Part shown: positions 1 to 9,456 of the stretch, in pieces
How the letters are laid out: every line of letters begins with the position of its first letter
Position numbering within the stretch: position 1 is the stretch's first letter
Assembly: GCA_949825065.1 (NCBI GenBank)
Contig: OX463863.1
Location: 19,120,251 to 19,184,250 of the forward strand
Direction: 5' to 3'
DNA: 64,000 nucleotides
Source of the DNA: Odontocerum albicorne
Taxonomy: Eukaryota; Arthropoda; Insecta; Trichoptera; Odontoceridae
Program-made: the position numbers and the translations under genes
Notes under the pieces: model-generated
What the model was told of the DNA's origin: nothing
Databases searched by the model: none
Seen by the model: only the letters and a program-made list of their open reading frames with translations

Positions 1-121
1 AGCCGTGCACCTTATAGTATACACAAACATATTCTCAGTGCGTGTGACATGCTTGGCGTGTCGTACGAACTGGGTATATGTTTGTATGGGCACGCAAGGC
101 GTGTCCTTAGCACTGTAAGTA
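1..121. other. no recognised feature
   Basis: I see nothing supportable here. If the kinase exon assignment at 714-881 is right, this stretch lies in an intron of that minus-strand gene. Confidence 0.5.
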
Positions 122-497
122 TAGTGTTTTTTTTTAGGGTGTGATAGGATTCGTTTTTGAAATAAAATAACAATTAATAAACCAAAAATGGATCTGAAGG
201 TGTAATTTGAAGGAATATTTCATGCCGTTTACGATTTAAACAAGATATCGTTCAAATGGCTTCCACGACTTCTTCTACACTGACCAGTTCCATCACGTTA
301 ATTTTCGATGACTCGGTGGAGCATTTCCGGCTGTATGGCGCCAATAACACGACGAATGTTGGCCTCAAGTTCATCAAGAGTCCTGGGTTTGTCGGTGTAA
401 ACCTGTGATATAACATAGCCCCAAAGAAAATAATCCAGAGGCATGAAATCGCACAATCGGACAATTCAAAATCCTATCACACCCAAAAAAAAACACC
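122..497 (-). mobile_element. mariner/Tc1-type transposon, internally deleted
   Basis: The ends form terminal inverted repeats: GGGTGTGATAGGATT near 137-151 and its complement near 470-484, each bordered outside by a T/A run. The minus strand between them keeps the transposase C-terminus: the third catalytic-region remnant (SLWIIFFGAMLYH area, normally a DYFLWGY motif), then ANIR-like text and PEMLHRVIEN-like text. Start and middle of the transposase are missing, so this is a non-autonomous relic. It sits in an intron of the kinase gene. Confidence 0.75.
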
Positions 498-713
498 TTT
501 ATTAAACACTGCACATTCTTTAGACACATATTTTACTAATGCCTAATTCTGTTTTAAAAACACTTTATTTTACGTTCGTAACACGTCCAAGTTTCACTTG
601 CATATCCTCATGCGTGAGACTGCATTACAAGCATCTCACTAGCTTCGCTTCTCTTGAAATCCTTCGAAATGAAAGCTTAACAAATCTGCAAGGTAAATGC
701 TATGTGTGGTTAC

Positions 714-881
714 CTTCCCGAAGGCGCCGTCCCCGAGCTCCCCGACCATCTCCCAGTACTGATCGGGGCTGCAGTCCATGCGGATGTTGCTGAAGAGCCG
801 CTTCTTCTTGGCCTCGTGCCCCCCGGAACCACCCAGGTGCAGCACCTTCTTCAGGTTGTTGAAGAACGACATGCCGGATGC
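714..881 (-). CDS. Slik: SLK/STK10-type Ste20 kinase, first coding exon
   Basis: The exon starts with MSFFNNLKKVLHLGG at 872 and runs 53 codons to GELGDGAFGK at 714. GDGAFGK is the glycine-rich ATP-binding loop at the front of a protein kinase domain, and the short lysine-rich leader before it is the hallmark N-terminus of SLK, STK10 and fly Slik. These are membrane-cortex kinases of the Ste20 family that phosphorylate ERM proteins such as moesin. The exon is bordered by an acceptor (TTATCTCCGCAG, AG at 883-882) nine bases before the ATG, and a donor (AAG|GTAACC) at 713-712. The intron is phase 0. The rest of the kinase and the coiled-coil tail must lie left of the window; no continuing exon was found at 1-713. 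The exon is clearly more GC-rich than its surroundings. Family assignment is strong; orthology to Slik itself is inference. Confidence 0.88.
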
Positions 882-955
882 CTGCGGAGATAAGCAACAC
901 ACAATTCAATGTCACAATAAAAGTCAAAAGATGTCATTCTGTAGTCTAGTAAATA

Positions 956-1394
956 TATTAGGTGTTAACATAAGTTGTGTCCGTTTTTTTCCAATTTAAA
1001 AATGAGCACCAAAAGTAAAACAAAATGGTAAAGGTTATACGTCATTCGAAAGAAAATTTTCTGCTCTACAAGATGTTGTGTTTGCTTTTACATTACATAT
1101 ATTATTTTATTTGATTACAAGCCTTCAAAATGGAATGTCAAGTAGACGAAAGTGAGCATTTTCGACACCTCCTTCTGTTCGCGTTCAATCGAGGGAATAA
1201 AGCTGCCAAAGCTGCTCGCGATATTTGCGAAGTGTACGGTGAAGATGCTACGAATAACAGGACAGCTCGTCGGTGGTTTTTGCGTTTCAAAGACGGTAAT
1301 TTCGACCTGAAAGACATGGAGCGTTCCGGAGGACCAGTGGACTTAGATGAAGACCGCTTAAACCATATTATTCATGAAGATCCCCTTCAAACAT
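956..1394 (+). mobile_element. mariner 5' fragment (TIR and HTH part of transposase)
   Basis: It starts with the terminal sequence TTAGGTGTTAACATAAG, also found near 20736. An ORF opens at 1130 (MECQVDESEHFRHLL) and gives the N-terminal helix-turn-helix region of a mariner transposase, through RTARRWFLRFKDGNFDLKDM to HIIHEDPLQT. The coding similarity stops near 1391; the following T-rich bases are unrelated. No catalytic domain remains. Confidence 0.85.
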
Positions 1395-1860
1395 TTTTCA
1401 TCACCATTTTTTTTTTCATTACCATTTTCAAACCATTTTTCAACACCAGTAATGATGCGGTTACGATAATGAGCAAACCAACAGAAATTGTCGAACGTTG
1501 CTTTTTGTTGTTTTCACTCAAAACATGTGGAACACAAGCGCCGAACTTCTGGACTTGTCCCATTGATTTAAGATGGTGGTATACAGTTATGTGAATACAA
1601 TTCATCTGTTCAGCCAATTATACGGTGGTTTGAAGGGGATCTTCACGAATAATATGGTTTAATCGGTCTTCATCGAAGTCGACTGGTCGTCCGGAATGCT
1701 CCATGTCTTTCAGGTCGAAATTACCGTCTTTGAAACGCAAAAACCACCGACGAGCTGTCCCGTTTTTCATAGCATCTTCGCCGTACACTTCGCAAATATC
1801 GCATGCAGCTTTATTCCCTCTATTGAATGCGAACAGAAGGAAGTGTCGAAAAAAAGAGAT
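1395..1860 (-). mobile_element. mariner N-terminal fragment, inverted relative to its neighbour
   Basis: The minus strand reads FFRHFLLFAFNRGNKAA to IIREDPLQTTV, then a stop codon, then LAEQMN..HHLKSMG and PHVLSENNKKQRST. This is the same mariner family as 956-1394 but truncated at its 5' end, with no TIR beyond 1860. It extends further into the transposase than the plus-strand copy. It is clearly defective. Confidence 0.8.
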
Positions 1861-1989
1861 TGCTGTGGAACAAGACATCCAAATCTTTAATGCTGTCTGT
1901 GCGCGGTATGGGCATGGATTCTAGTGTTTATCTATGAAATTTCAATATGAGAATATAACATCATTTTGAACTTTGACGCAAATATATTA

Positions 1990-2065
1990 CGTTGAGTGTA
2001 GGGATAGGAAGGTAATGAATGGTCTAGAGCGATTAAATTAGAAACATCCCCGCATCTGTTTTTGT
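1990..2065 (+). repeat. fragment of dispersed repeat R
   Basis: The stretch beginning GTTGAGTGTAGGGATAGGAAG is shared with 14577-14775 and, more weakly, with 19875-20070. No coding potential is seen. The class is unknown; SINE-like or part of a LINE untranslated region are both possible. Confidence 0.5.
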
Positions 2066-2399
2066 AGATCATCCAATATGTGTTACATAAGAACCGGTGC
2101 TGTGGCTGCTGCTTTTTGTACCTCATAATAATCACATCAGTGATCTTATTAGAATTTCAAGTCTCAGGTTAATGCATCGCGAACTAGCCTCGGTGTTGTG
2201 ACATTTGAGAAGTGTAATGTACGACATTTATAAAAATGTAATCGTATACAATACAACACGTTCAAATTGTTGAATGAAGTTGCGCAGAAAGTAAATAAAT
2301 AAAGTAAATAAAAATAAGGTAAGTTGTAATGGAATTGTTTAGTATTGAGAGTGGCATCGGGTGTTGACTCAACCGCTCCCAACTGTCAAATGAATTTGT

Positions 2400-2482
2400 G
2401 TGAAGCACTTTGGTGTGGCCAGGCATGAAGTCACCTAGTATATGAGTCACGTAAAACCTAGCTTAGCGCCTAACGAAGCACT
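2400..2482. repeat. short dispersed repeat, inverted copy at 32296-32390
   Basis: The two sites share CATGAAGTCACCTAGT and the edge AAGCACTTTGGTGTGGCC in opposite orientation. The ends resemble each other as inverted repeats (GTGTGGCC versus GCACCAAAGT), which suggests a small MITE. I see nothing recognisable in 2066-2399 or 2483-2496. Confidence 0.5.
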
Positions 2483-2496
2483 TGACCTAAGGATGT

Positions 2497-2870
2497 TAAT
2501 TAATTGCCCAAGATCATGATATCTGAGACCGTTGGACTATTTTCTCCGGGGTTACACGTGAAAAGCCAGGTCTATAAGAATGACCCCCGATCATTCTTAT
2601 AGGCCTGGCTTTTCACGTAACCCCATTATGTCAAAATGTCATCGAAAATTTTGACAAAAGAGTGGACATCAGTGGAGCTGCAAGAGGCGGACGACATTTG
2701 GCGGATATTGTTTTTTTTTTTTGTGTTAAAATGTCATACATTATACTTCAATGACCGATATAAAAAGTTTTTCAAAATCAAAGCAAATTGTGGGTTTTAT
2801 CCGAGAATTAAAAAAAAAATTGAATTTAAAAAAACGTTCAATTAGAAGGGCCCTTCATATAAAGTGACTA
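2497..2870 (+). mobile_element. mariner-type transposon, 3' end fragment with hairpin
   Basis: Compared with the copy at 44544-45105 this carries the end of the transposase (degraded GPLDYFLRGY region near 2530-2560), then a segment reading MSSKILTKEWTSVELQEADDIWR and the AT-rich 3' terminus ending in GGGCCCTTC near 2850. Within it, 2548-2584 and 2590-2624 form inverted repeats of the same transposase segment, so one strand copy has been flipped in place. Confidence 0.7.
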
Positions 2871-2883
2871 GTTTGGATAGAAA

Positions 2884-2937
2884 AGTTTATAAATGTTTAT
2901 TCTCTGCAAGGAACACGGCGTAACGATACGTACGAGA
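2884..2937 (+). repeat. LINE 3' terminal scrap
   Basis: The text CTCTGCAAGGAACACGG followed by CGTAACGATA matches the 3' ends of LINE-B copies near 8220-8265. The next stretch, 2938-3214, shows nothing recognisable. Confidence 0.4.
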
Positions 2938-3394
2938 ATGTTTAATTCTTTTTTAAATTCTTTAACGATAAATGAATAGATCGTCGCATTGATTTGGAGG
3001 CCACGTTACGAGAATATTTAGTCTAATAAGGTGATCAATATTTGTTGTTTTGTAATGTACACTTGTTAGTACAAGTAGTAGGGAATGTGGAGAATTCTCA
3101 TGTAATTGGGCCGAGGCGGAATTCTGAAGTTATTTATTGTATTGCGATTAAAGTGAATAAATACAAATTCAATAATCGTGCACACGCGCAGTGGGCGTTG
3201 ATAAAGCTATGGATAAGTACCATCGTGCCATCTCCCTGACAGGGTAGGCAGAGAGGAGAGAGTGGCAGACTTGCCTTTCACGACACATATTCTTCATCAC
3301 CTCTACATCCATACACCTTCTTACATAATTCCTACGATTTATCTGACTTTCTACGTTTCCTTTCATAATATAGTTCACTTGATCCAACCGTGCT

Positions 3395-3731
3395 TTCCTT
3401 GGTCTTCCTCTACCACGCCTTCTACTCATATTTCCTTGGTCTTCCTCTACCACGCCTTCTACTCATATTTCCTTGGTCTTCCTCTACCACGCCTTCTACT
3501 CATATTTCCTTGGTCTTCCTCTACCACGCCTTCTACTCATATTTCCTTGGTCTTCCTCTACCACGCCTTCTACTCATATTTCCTTGGTCTTCCTCTACCA
3601 CGCCTTCTACTCATATTTCCTTGGTCTTCCTCTACCACGCCTTCTACTCATATTTCCTTGGTCTTCCTCTACCACGCCTTCTACTCATATTTCCTTGGTC
3701 TTCCTCTACCACGCCTTCTACTCATATTTGC
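3395..3731. repeat. 37-bp tandem repeat, about 9 copies
   Basis: The unit contains TTCCTTGGTCTTCCTCTACC and repeats every 37 bases almost without change. On the minus strand one frame of one unit reads SRRRGRGRPRK, which is LINE-A ORF sequence, so the array grew inside the LINE. Because 37 is not a multiple of three, all frames stay open, producing long false ORFs. Confidence 0.95.
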
Positions 3732-3964
3732 ACTGTATATTTGTTTTGTTAGACTTTCTTCATTCGGTCCATATGCCCAAACCATCTTAGTGTGCTCTTC
3801 TTCATCTTACTTAAAACATTAACCCTAATTTCAAATTCATTCTGTCATCTGTCATGCATTGTCACCCCATGTATTCTTCTTAATGCCCGCATTTCTACAG
3901 CATTTATTCGACTTCATCAAGTCATTTATCACATCCATGTTTCTCTCCCATACATCAAAGTTGG

Positions 3965-4675
3965 CGCCAAAATAGTATTATCTTAGCAGATTTTGATACT
4001 GTCCGGTCGGAGTGTATATGTTTTAGTGCCCCATTGACTATAGTGTTTCCTATCGCTACACACCGTCCCATATCCCTCTTAACTCTTCCATCATCTGAGA
4101 AAATACTGCTGTGGACTATCATCTTAGAAGATTTTGTTACTGTCCGGTCGGAGTGTATATGTTTGAGTGCCCCATTGACTATAGTGTTTCCTATCGCTAC
4201 ACACCGTCCCATATCCCTCTTAACTCTTCCATCATCTGAGAAAATACTGCTGTGGACTATCATCTTAGAAGATTTTGTCACTGTCCGGTCGGAGTGTATA
4301 TGTTTTAGTGCCCCATTGACTATAGTGTTTCCTATCGCTACACACCGTCCCATATCCCTCTTAACTCTTCCATCATCTGAGAAAATACTGTTGTGGACTA
4401 TCATCTTAGCTGACTTTGCTACTATCCGGTCGGAGTATATATGTTTTAGTGCCCCATTGACTATAGTGTTTCCTATCGCTACACACCGTCCCATATCCCT
4501 CTTAACTCTTCCATCATCTGAGAAAATACTGTTGTGGACTATCATCTTAGCAGACTTTGCTACTGTCCGGTCGGAGTATATATGTTTTAGTGCCCCATTG
4601 ACTATAGTGTTTCCTATGGACACACACCGTCCCATATCCCTCTTAACTCTTCCATCATCTGAGAAAATATATTTC
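3965..4675 (-). repeat. 141-bp tandem repeat of LINE-A coding sequence, 5 copies
   Basis: Each unit encodes 47 residues on the minus strand, containing IGNTIVNGALKHI, SDRTV.KS.KMIVH and SIFSDDGRVKRDMG. Period 141 keeps the frame open for 226 residues. In undamaged LINE-A (22255-22415) the same segment lies between two AGTATTTT octamers; in the array the octamers are merged at each junction. Confidence 0.95.
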
Positions 4676-5034
4676 CTTCCATAATACCATTCACTTGATC
4701 CAACCGTGCTTTCCTTGGTCTTTTTCTCACACGCCTTCCACTCATATTTGCACTGAATATATTTGTTTTTTTTAAATCATTCTTACAGCGTCTTCTACTC
4801 ATATTTGTTTTGTTAGTCTTTCTTCATTCGTTCCACATGTCCAAATCATCTCAGTGTGCCCTTCTTCATCTTACTTAAAACATCAACCTTAAATTCACAT
4901 TCATCCCTAATCACTTCATTATGTCATACATTGTCACCCCATGTATTCTTCTTCATGCCCGCATTTATTCAGTTTCATTAAGTAATTTCACTAGATAGCT
5001 GTTGACTGTTCATAAGATAACGGAGGTAAACTGT

Positions 5035-5545
5035 GTTAGGACTAACACCACGGTCCAACAAATAAGAGACATATCAGGAGTGTTAGGACTAACACCACGG
5101 TCCAACAAATAAGTGACACATCAGGAGTGTTAGGACTAACTCCACGGTCCAACAAATAAGCGACACATCAGGAGTGTTTTGTCTAACTCCACGATCCAAC
5201 AAATAAGCGACACATAAGGAATGTTTGGACTTACTAGACGGTCCAACAAATAAGCGACACATCAGGAGTGTTTGGAGTAACTCCACGGTCCAACAAATAA
5301 GCGACACATCAGGAGTGTTTGGAGTAACTCCACGGTCCAACAAATAAGCGACACATCAGGAGTGTTTGGAGTAACTCCACGGTCCAACAAATAAGCGACA
5401 CATCAGGAGTGTTTGGACTAACTCCACGGTCCAACAAATAAGCGATACATCAGGAGTGTTTGGACTAACTCCACGGTCCAACAAATAAGCGACACATCAG
5501 GAGTGTTAGGACTAACTCCACGGTCCAACAAATAAGCGACAATTT
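5035..5545. repeat. 47-bp tandem repeat, about 10.5 copies
   Basis: The unit contains CCACGGTCCAACAAATAAG and CACATCAGGAGTGTT. Copies differ by a few substitutions (GTGTTAGG versus GTGTTTGG). No relation to the neighbouring LINE was found. The 84-residue minus-strand ORF across it is an artefact. Confidence 0.95.
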
Positions 5546-5689
5546 AAAATCATCCAAATTTTTCCCGAATTAGAACGCCATCTAGGAGAGGTTGCTCTCA
5601 TCAACAGTGCTATACATTACGATTATTTTGAAAGACTATGTTATAGTGGCACAATAATAAAATAATAACCATAGACAATTTACACTCAC

Positions 5690-5990
5690 CGTTTCTTCAG
5701 CTGTTGTAGAACGAAAAAAAAATAAACAAAACAAAAACAATAAAGTCTGACTGCGGTGGCGTCTGTCCTATTCCATGGTCAGGGCCGCGGCACCGCCCCG
5801 CCGCTCCCTCTCTCTCTCTGCCGCGCCGCTCCTTCCGCCTGCCCTCACCATCACATCATCACTACAGGGGCGCACGCGCACTATCACTTCATCACTGAAC
5901 AAGCGCAACAAATCACTTGAACGGGTGTCGCGGATCACTTGAACGGATCACTGAACGATGATAGCTGTTCACCAAGTACTGCACCTGAAA
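5690..5990 (-). promoter_or_regulatory. Slik: candidate untranslated first exon and promoter of the kinase gene
   Basis: The minus strand ends with CTGAAGAAACG|GTGAGTG, a near-ideal splice donor (GT at 5689-5688). Upstream, 5755-5865 is strongly GC-rich with purine tracts (GAGAGAGAGA on the minus strand), unlike the AT-rich surroundings. No long ORF is present. The simplest reading is a 5' untranslated exon that splices to the acceptor at 883-882, giving a 4.8-kb intron. The start of the exon is not defined. It could instead be an unrelated GC-rich relic. Confidence 0.45.
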
Positions 5991-5998
5991 CAAAAAAT

Positions 5999-6017
5999 AT
6001 ATATATATATATATATC
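5999..6017. repeat. short (AT)n microsatellite
   Basis: An AT dinucleotide run that directly abuts the mariner terminus at 6017, consistent with TA-targeted insertion at or growth from the target. Confidence 0.8.
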
Positions 6018-6550
6018 AGGTCTGTAAATATGAAACCGGAATTTGCTCATAGATGGCTCTAGATGTCAATATACTGACTTTCAAACCGCGTCATTGGCGC
6101 CTTTTTCTTGTATTTACATTTGTCAAAGACTTAACTCGCAACAATACAAGTTTAATACAACTACATATGTTTTCGTAGCGTTGAACACGTCTGTTTTTGT
6201 GCCTGAAAACTACGATTTGCGGACAGCATTGATTTTCTGTTACCATTTGAAGAAAACTGCTGCAGAATCGCATCGAATGCTTGTCGAAGCTTACGGTGAG
6301 CATGCTCTCGGTAAATGACAGTGCTTTGAGTGGTTTAAACAATTCAAAAGTAGCGATTTTGACGTGAGAAACGAAGAACGTGGAAGACCACCGAGAAAGT
6401 TTGAAGACGCCGAATTGCGAGCATTGTTGGATGAGGATGATGCTCAAACGCAACAGCAACTCGCGGATCAATCAAGAGTAAGATTAATGCTGTGGAGATG
6501 CGTGCAGTTAGGAAAAGTTGTGGAATGTCAATGTATGAAAGAATGAAGAC
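6015..6550 (+). mobile_element. mariner 5' fragment
   Basis: It starts with the terminus TCAGGTCTGTAAATATG and encodes the HTH half of a mariner transposase: PENYDLRTALIFCYHLKKTA, AYGEHALGK, an in-frame stop, QCFEWFKQFKS, DVRNEERGRPPRKFEDAE and DEDDAQTQQQLADQS. The catalytic domain and 3' TIR are missing. The element breaks off where the minisatellite at 6560 begins. This is a different mariner lineage from the one at 956. Confidence 0.85.
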
Positions 6551-6559
6551 ATCAGAAAA

Positions 6560-7960
6560 ATTTATTTGAGTTAATCTGAGGTGGTATTTGAGTTAATCTG
6601 AAGTGGTATTTATTTGAGTTAATCTGAGGTGGTATTTATTTGAGTTAATCTGGAGTGGTATTTATTTGAGTTAATCTGAGGTGGTATTTGAGTTAATCTG
6701 AAGTGGTATTTATTTGAGTTAATCTGAGGTGGTATTTATTTGAGTTAATCTGGAGTGGTATTTATTTGAGTTAATCTGAGGTGGTATTTATTTGAGTTAA
6801 TCTGAGGTGGTATTTGAGTTCATCTGAAGTGGTATTTATTTGAGTTAATCTGAGGTAGTATTTATTTGAGTTAATCTGGAGTGGTATTTATTTGAGTTAA
6901 TCTGAGGTGGTATTTATTTGAGTTAATCTGAGGTGGTATTTGAGTTAATCTGAAGTGGTATTTATTTGAGTTAATCTGAGGTGGTATTTATTTGAGTTAA
7001 TCTGGAGTGGTATTTATTTGAGTTAATCTGAGGTGGTATTTATTTGAGTTAATCTGAGGTGGTATTTGAGTTAATCTGAAGTGGTATTTATTTGAGTTAA
7101 TCTGAGGTGGTATTTATTTGAGTTAATCTGGAGTGGTATTTATTTGAGTTAATCTGAGGTGGTATTTATTTGAGTTAATCTGAGGTGGTATTTGAGTTAA
7201 TCTGAAGTGGTATTTATTTGAGTTAATCTGAGGTGGTATTTATTTGAGTTAATCTGGAGTGGTATTTATTTGAGTTAATCTGAGGTGGTATTTATTTGAG
7301 TTAATCTGAGGTGGTATTTGAGTTAATCTGAAGTGGTATTTATTTGAGTTAATCTGAGGTGGTATTTATTTGAGTTAATCTGGAGTGGTATTTATTTGAG
7401 TTAATCTGAGGTGGTATTTATTTGAGTTCATCTGAGGTGGTATTTGAGTTAATCTGAAGTGGTATTTATTTGAGTTAATCTGAGGTGGTATTTATTTGAG
7501 TTAATCTGGAGTGGTATTAATTTGAGTTAATCTGAGGTGGTATTTATTTGAATTAATCTGAGGTGGTATTTGAGTTAATCTGAAGTGGTATTTATTTAAG
7601 TTAATCTGAGGTGGTATTTGAGTTAATCTGAAATGGTATTTATTTAAGTTAATCTGAGGTGGTATTTGAGTTAATCTGAAGTGGTATTTATTTGAGTTAA
7701 TCTGATGTGGTATTTGAGTTAATCTGAAGTGGTATTTATTTGAGTTAATCTGAGGTGGTATTTGAGTTAATCTGAAGTGGTATTTATTTGAGTTAATCTG
7801 AGGTGGTATTTGAGTTAATCTGAAGTGGTATTTATTTGAGTTAATCTGAGGTGGTATTTATTTGAGTTAATCTGAAGTGGTATTTATTTTAGTTAATCTG
7901 AGGTGGCATTTGAGTTAATCTGAAGTGGTATTTATTTGAGTTAATCTGAGGTATTTATTT
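6560..7960. repeat. 26/22-bp minisatellite with 126-bp higher-order repeat
   Basis: Monomers of 26 bp (TTTATTTGAGTTAATCTGAG + GTGGTA) alternate with 22-bp versions lacking TTTA. Three variants (GAGGTGG, GGAGTGG, GAAGTGG) recur in fixed order. GGAGTGG sites in the middle are spaced exactly 126 bases apart (7001, 7127, 7253), i.e. four 26-mers plus one 22-mer. The right third, from about 7580, changes to a two-monomer pattern. Confidence 0.97.
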
Positions 7961-8061
7961 GATTTTCTGCCATTTATATGTTTTTGGAGAATATTTAAAT
8001 ATATTATGTACATAATATATTGCTATCAATAAACCTATATTTATTTATTTAAGATTATAGC

Positions 8062-8268
8062 CAAGTCTGGCGCTTTCTCATTTCTGCCTACCCAAATACG
8101 GAGACGGCATGATGGTATGGGCGGAGATGACGATGGATGACGACGGAGACGGAGTGCATGAGATGTACGAATGTGGAGGAGGCGAAAGTTGTACGATTGA
8201 ATAGAAATGTTTGGGGATCTGTCTTCTCTGCCTACCCTGCAAGGGACACGGCGTGATGATATGCGTAT
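8062..8268 (+). repeat. LINE 3' end remnants
   Basis: 8062-8120 carries AAGTCTGGCGCTTTCTC and ...GGAGACGGCATGATGGTATG, the LINE-A tail; 8185-8268 carries the LINE-B tail (TCTGCCTACCCTGCAAGGGA). Neither keeps coding sequence. 7961-8061 is AT-rich with nothing recognisable. Confidence 0.6.
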
Positions 8269-8694
8269 ATGTCTTTAAACTGTCACTTTATTATTATCTT
8301 TCCTTGTAATGTAGAAGAAAAGAAACTAGGACATCAAAAATACTGTACGGATGATTCACATTTGATTTCTGTTGGTATTGACCAAAACAACTATGGTCAT
8401 GTCATGACAGAGCAGAAATTTGGGCCACGGCAGGTGGACTCGGTACACTAGGTGATAAATCATCATTGTTGAGGATGCACGGCGACCTCAGTGTGATCTC
8501 TCCCCGAAGCTGAAGTCTGAATGTGGTATCTGTCGCTCCACGCAGATGGGAGACAGACAGGTACAAGAGAGATGGGGCATGCAGAATGACAAATAAAGGT
8601 GTGACCCACTGTTAACAACACAAATGATGTCATCCTTCATGCATTATAAATAGGAAGACAATCGCCTCTAGACAGTGTGGTACTGTGATAGCTC
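8269..8694. other. no recognised gene
   Basis: A 60-codon ORF exists here but has no recognisable motif or splice context. The segment is of ordinary complexity and could be part of an unknown repeat. Confidence 0.4.
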
Positions 8695-9405
8695 GAGACA
8701 TTTATTTTACATGACATATGAGTATAGTACCCAGCGGTAAGTAATACAAATTGTTTGTAGAACGTCATCTCTGTCATACAATGCGGTAAGAGCGGTACTG
8801 TGAAAGCTCGAGACATTTATTTTACATGACATGAGTACAGTACCCAGAGGTAAGTAATACAAATCGTTTGTAGAACGTCATCTCTGTCGTACGATGCGAT
8901 AAGAGCGGTACTGTGAAAGCTCGAGACATTTATTTTACATGACATATGAATACAGTACCCAGCGGTAAGTAATATAAATCGTTTGTAGAACGTCATCTCT
9001 GTCGTACGATGCGATAAGAGCGGTACTGTGAAAGCTCGAGACATTTATTTTACATGACATATGAATACAGTACCCAGCGGTAAGTAATATAAATCGTTTG
9101 TAGAACGTCATCTCTGTCGTACGATGCGATAAGAGCGGTACTGTGAAAGCTCGAGACATTTATTTTACATGACATATGAATACAGTACCCAGCGGTAAGT
9201 AATATAAATCGTTTGTAGAACGTCATCTCTGTCGTACGATGCAGTAAGAGTGGTACTGTGAAAGCTGGATACATTTATTTTACATGACATATGAGTACAG
9301 TACCCAGCGGTAAGTAATACAAATCGTTTGTAGAACGTCATCTCTGTCGTACGATGCGATAAGAGTGGTACTGTGAAAGATGGAGACATTTATTTTAGAT
9401 GACAT
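8695..9405. repeat. 115-bp tandem array derived from a MITE-F end, about 6 copies
   Basis: Units repeat every 115 bases and contain CAGTACCCAGCGGTAAGTAA and TTTGTAGAACGTCATCTCTG. Both blocks are slightly altered pieces of MITE-F (CAGTACCCGGCGGTAAG; TTTGTAGAGCGTCGTCTCTG). The extra block TCGAGACATTTATTTTACAT is specific to the array. Minus-strand ORFs over it are artefacts. Confidence 0.93.
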
Positions 9406-9456
9406 ATGAATGTACGTACGTATGAACATACATACGTACATACATACATACGTAGT
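9406..9456. repeat. (ACGT/ACAT)n simple repeat
   Basis: Alternating ACGTACGTATG and ACATACATAC tracts adjoin the 115-bp array. The next 470 bases (9457-9930) show no recognisable gene. Confidence 0.8.

Larger units (their letters stand above)
3215..4965 (-). mobile_element. LINE-A 3' part carrying two internal tandem arrays
   Basis: Read on the minus strand, the order is: a LINE-A 3' scrap (4965 to 4690, with GTLR.FGHVER-like and MSGRRVRKRPRKARLDQVN text), the 141-bp array (4675-3965), LINE-A ORF text (RINAVEMRALRR, LRWFGHM; 3960-3735), the 37-bp array (3731-3395), then the terminal SLLSAYPVREMARW part and 3' end near 3215. LINE-A encodes an RTE/CR1-like reverse transcriptase; only its C-terminal part is here and it is not functional. 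The two arrays are expansions of ORF sequence rather than independent satellites. Confidence 0.8.

Noticed and set aside
539..999. Plus-strand ORFs across the kinase exon
   Set aside because: They are the antisense of a well-supported coding exon.
3262..3822. 186-codon plus-strand ORF and two relatives
   Set aside because: Produced by the 37-bp array; the coding origin is LINE-A on the other strand.
4034..4684. 216-codon plus-strand ORF
   Set aside because: Shadow of the minus-strand LINE-A repeat array with the same 141-bp period.
5035..5545. CRISPR-like array (47-bp period)
   Set aside because: Units are contiguous, with no unique spacers, in a eukaryotic context with no cas genes. The same applies to the 31-, 45- and 46-bp arrays.
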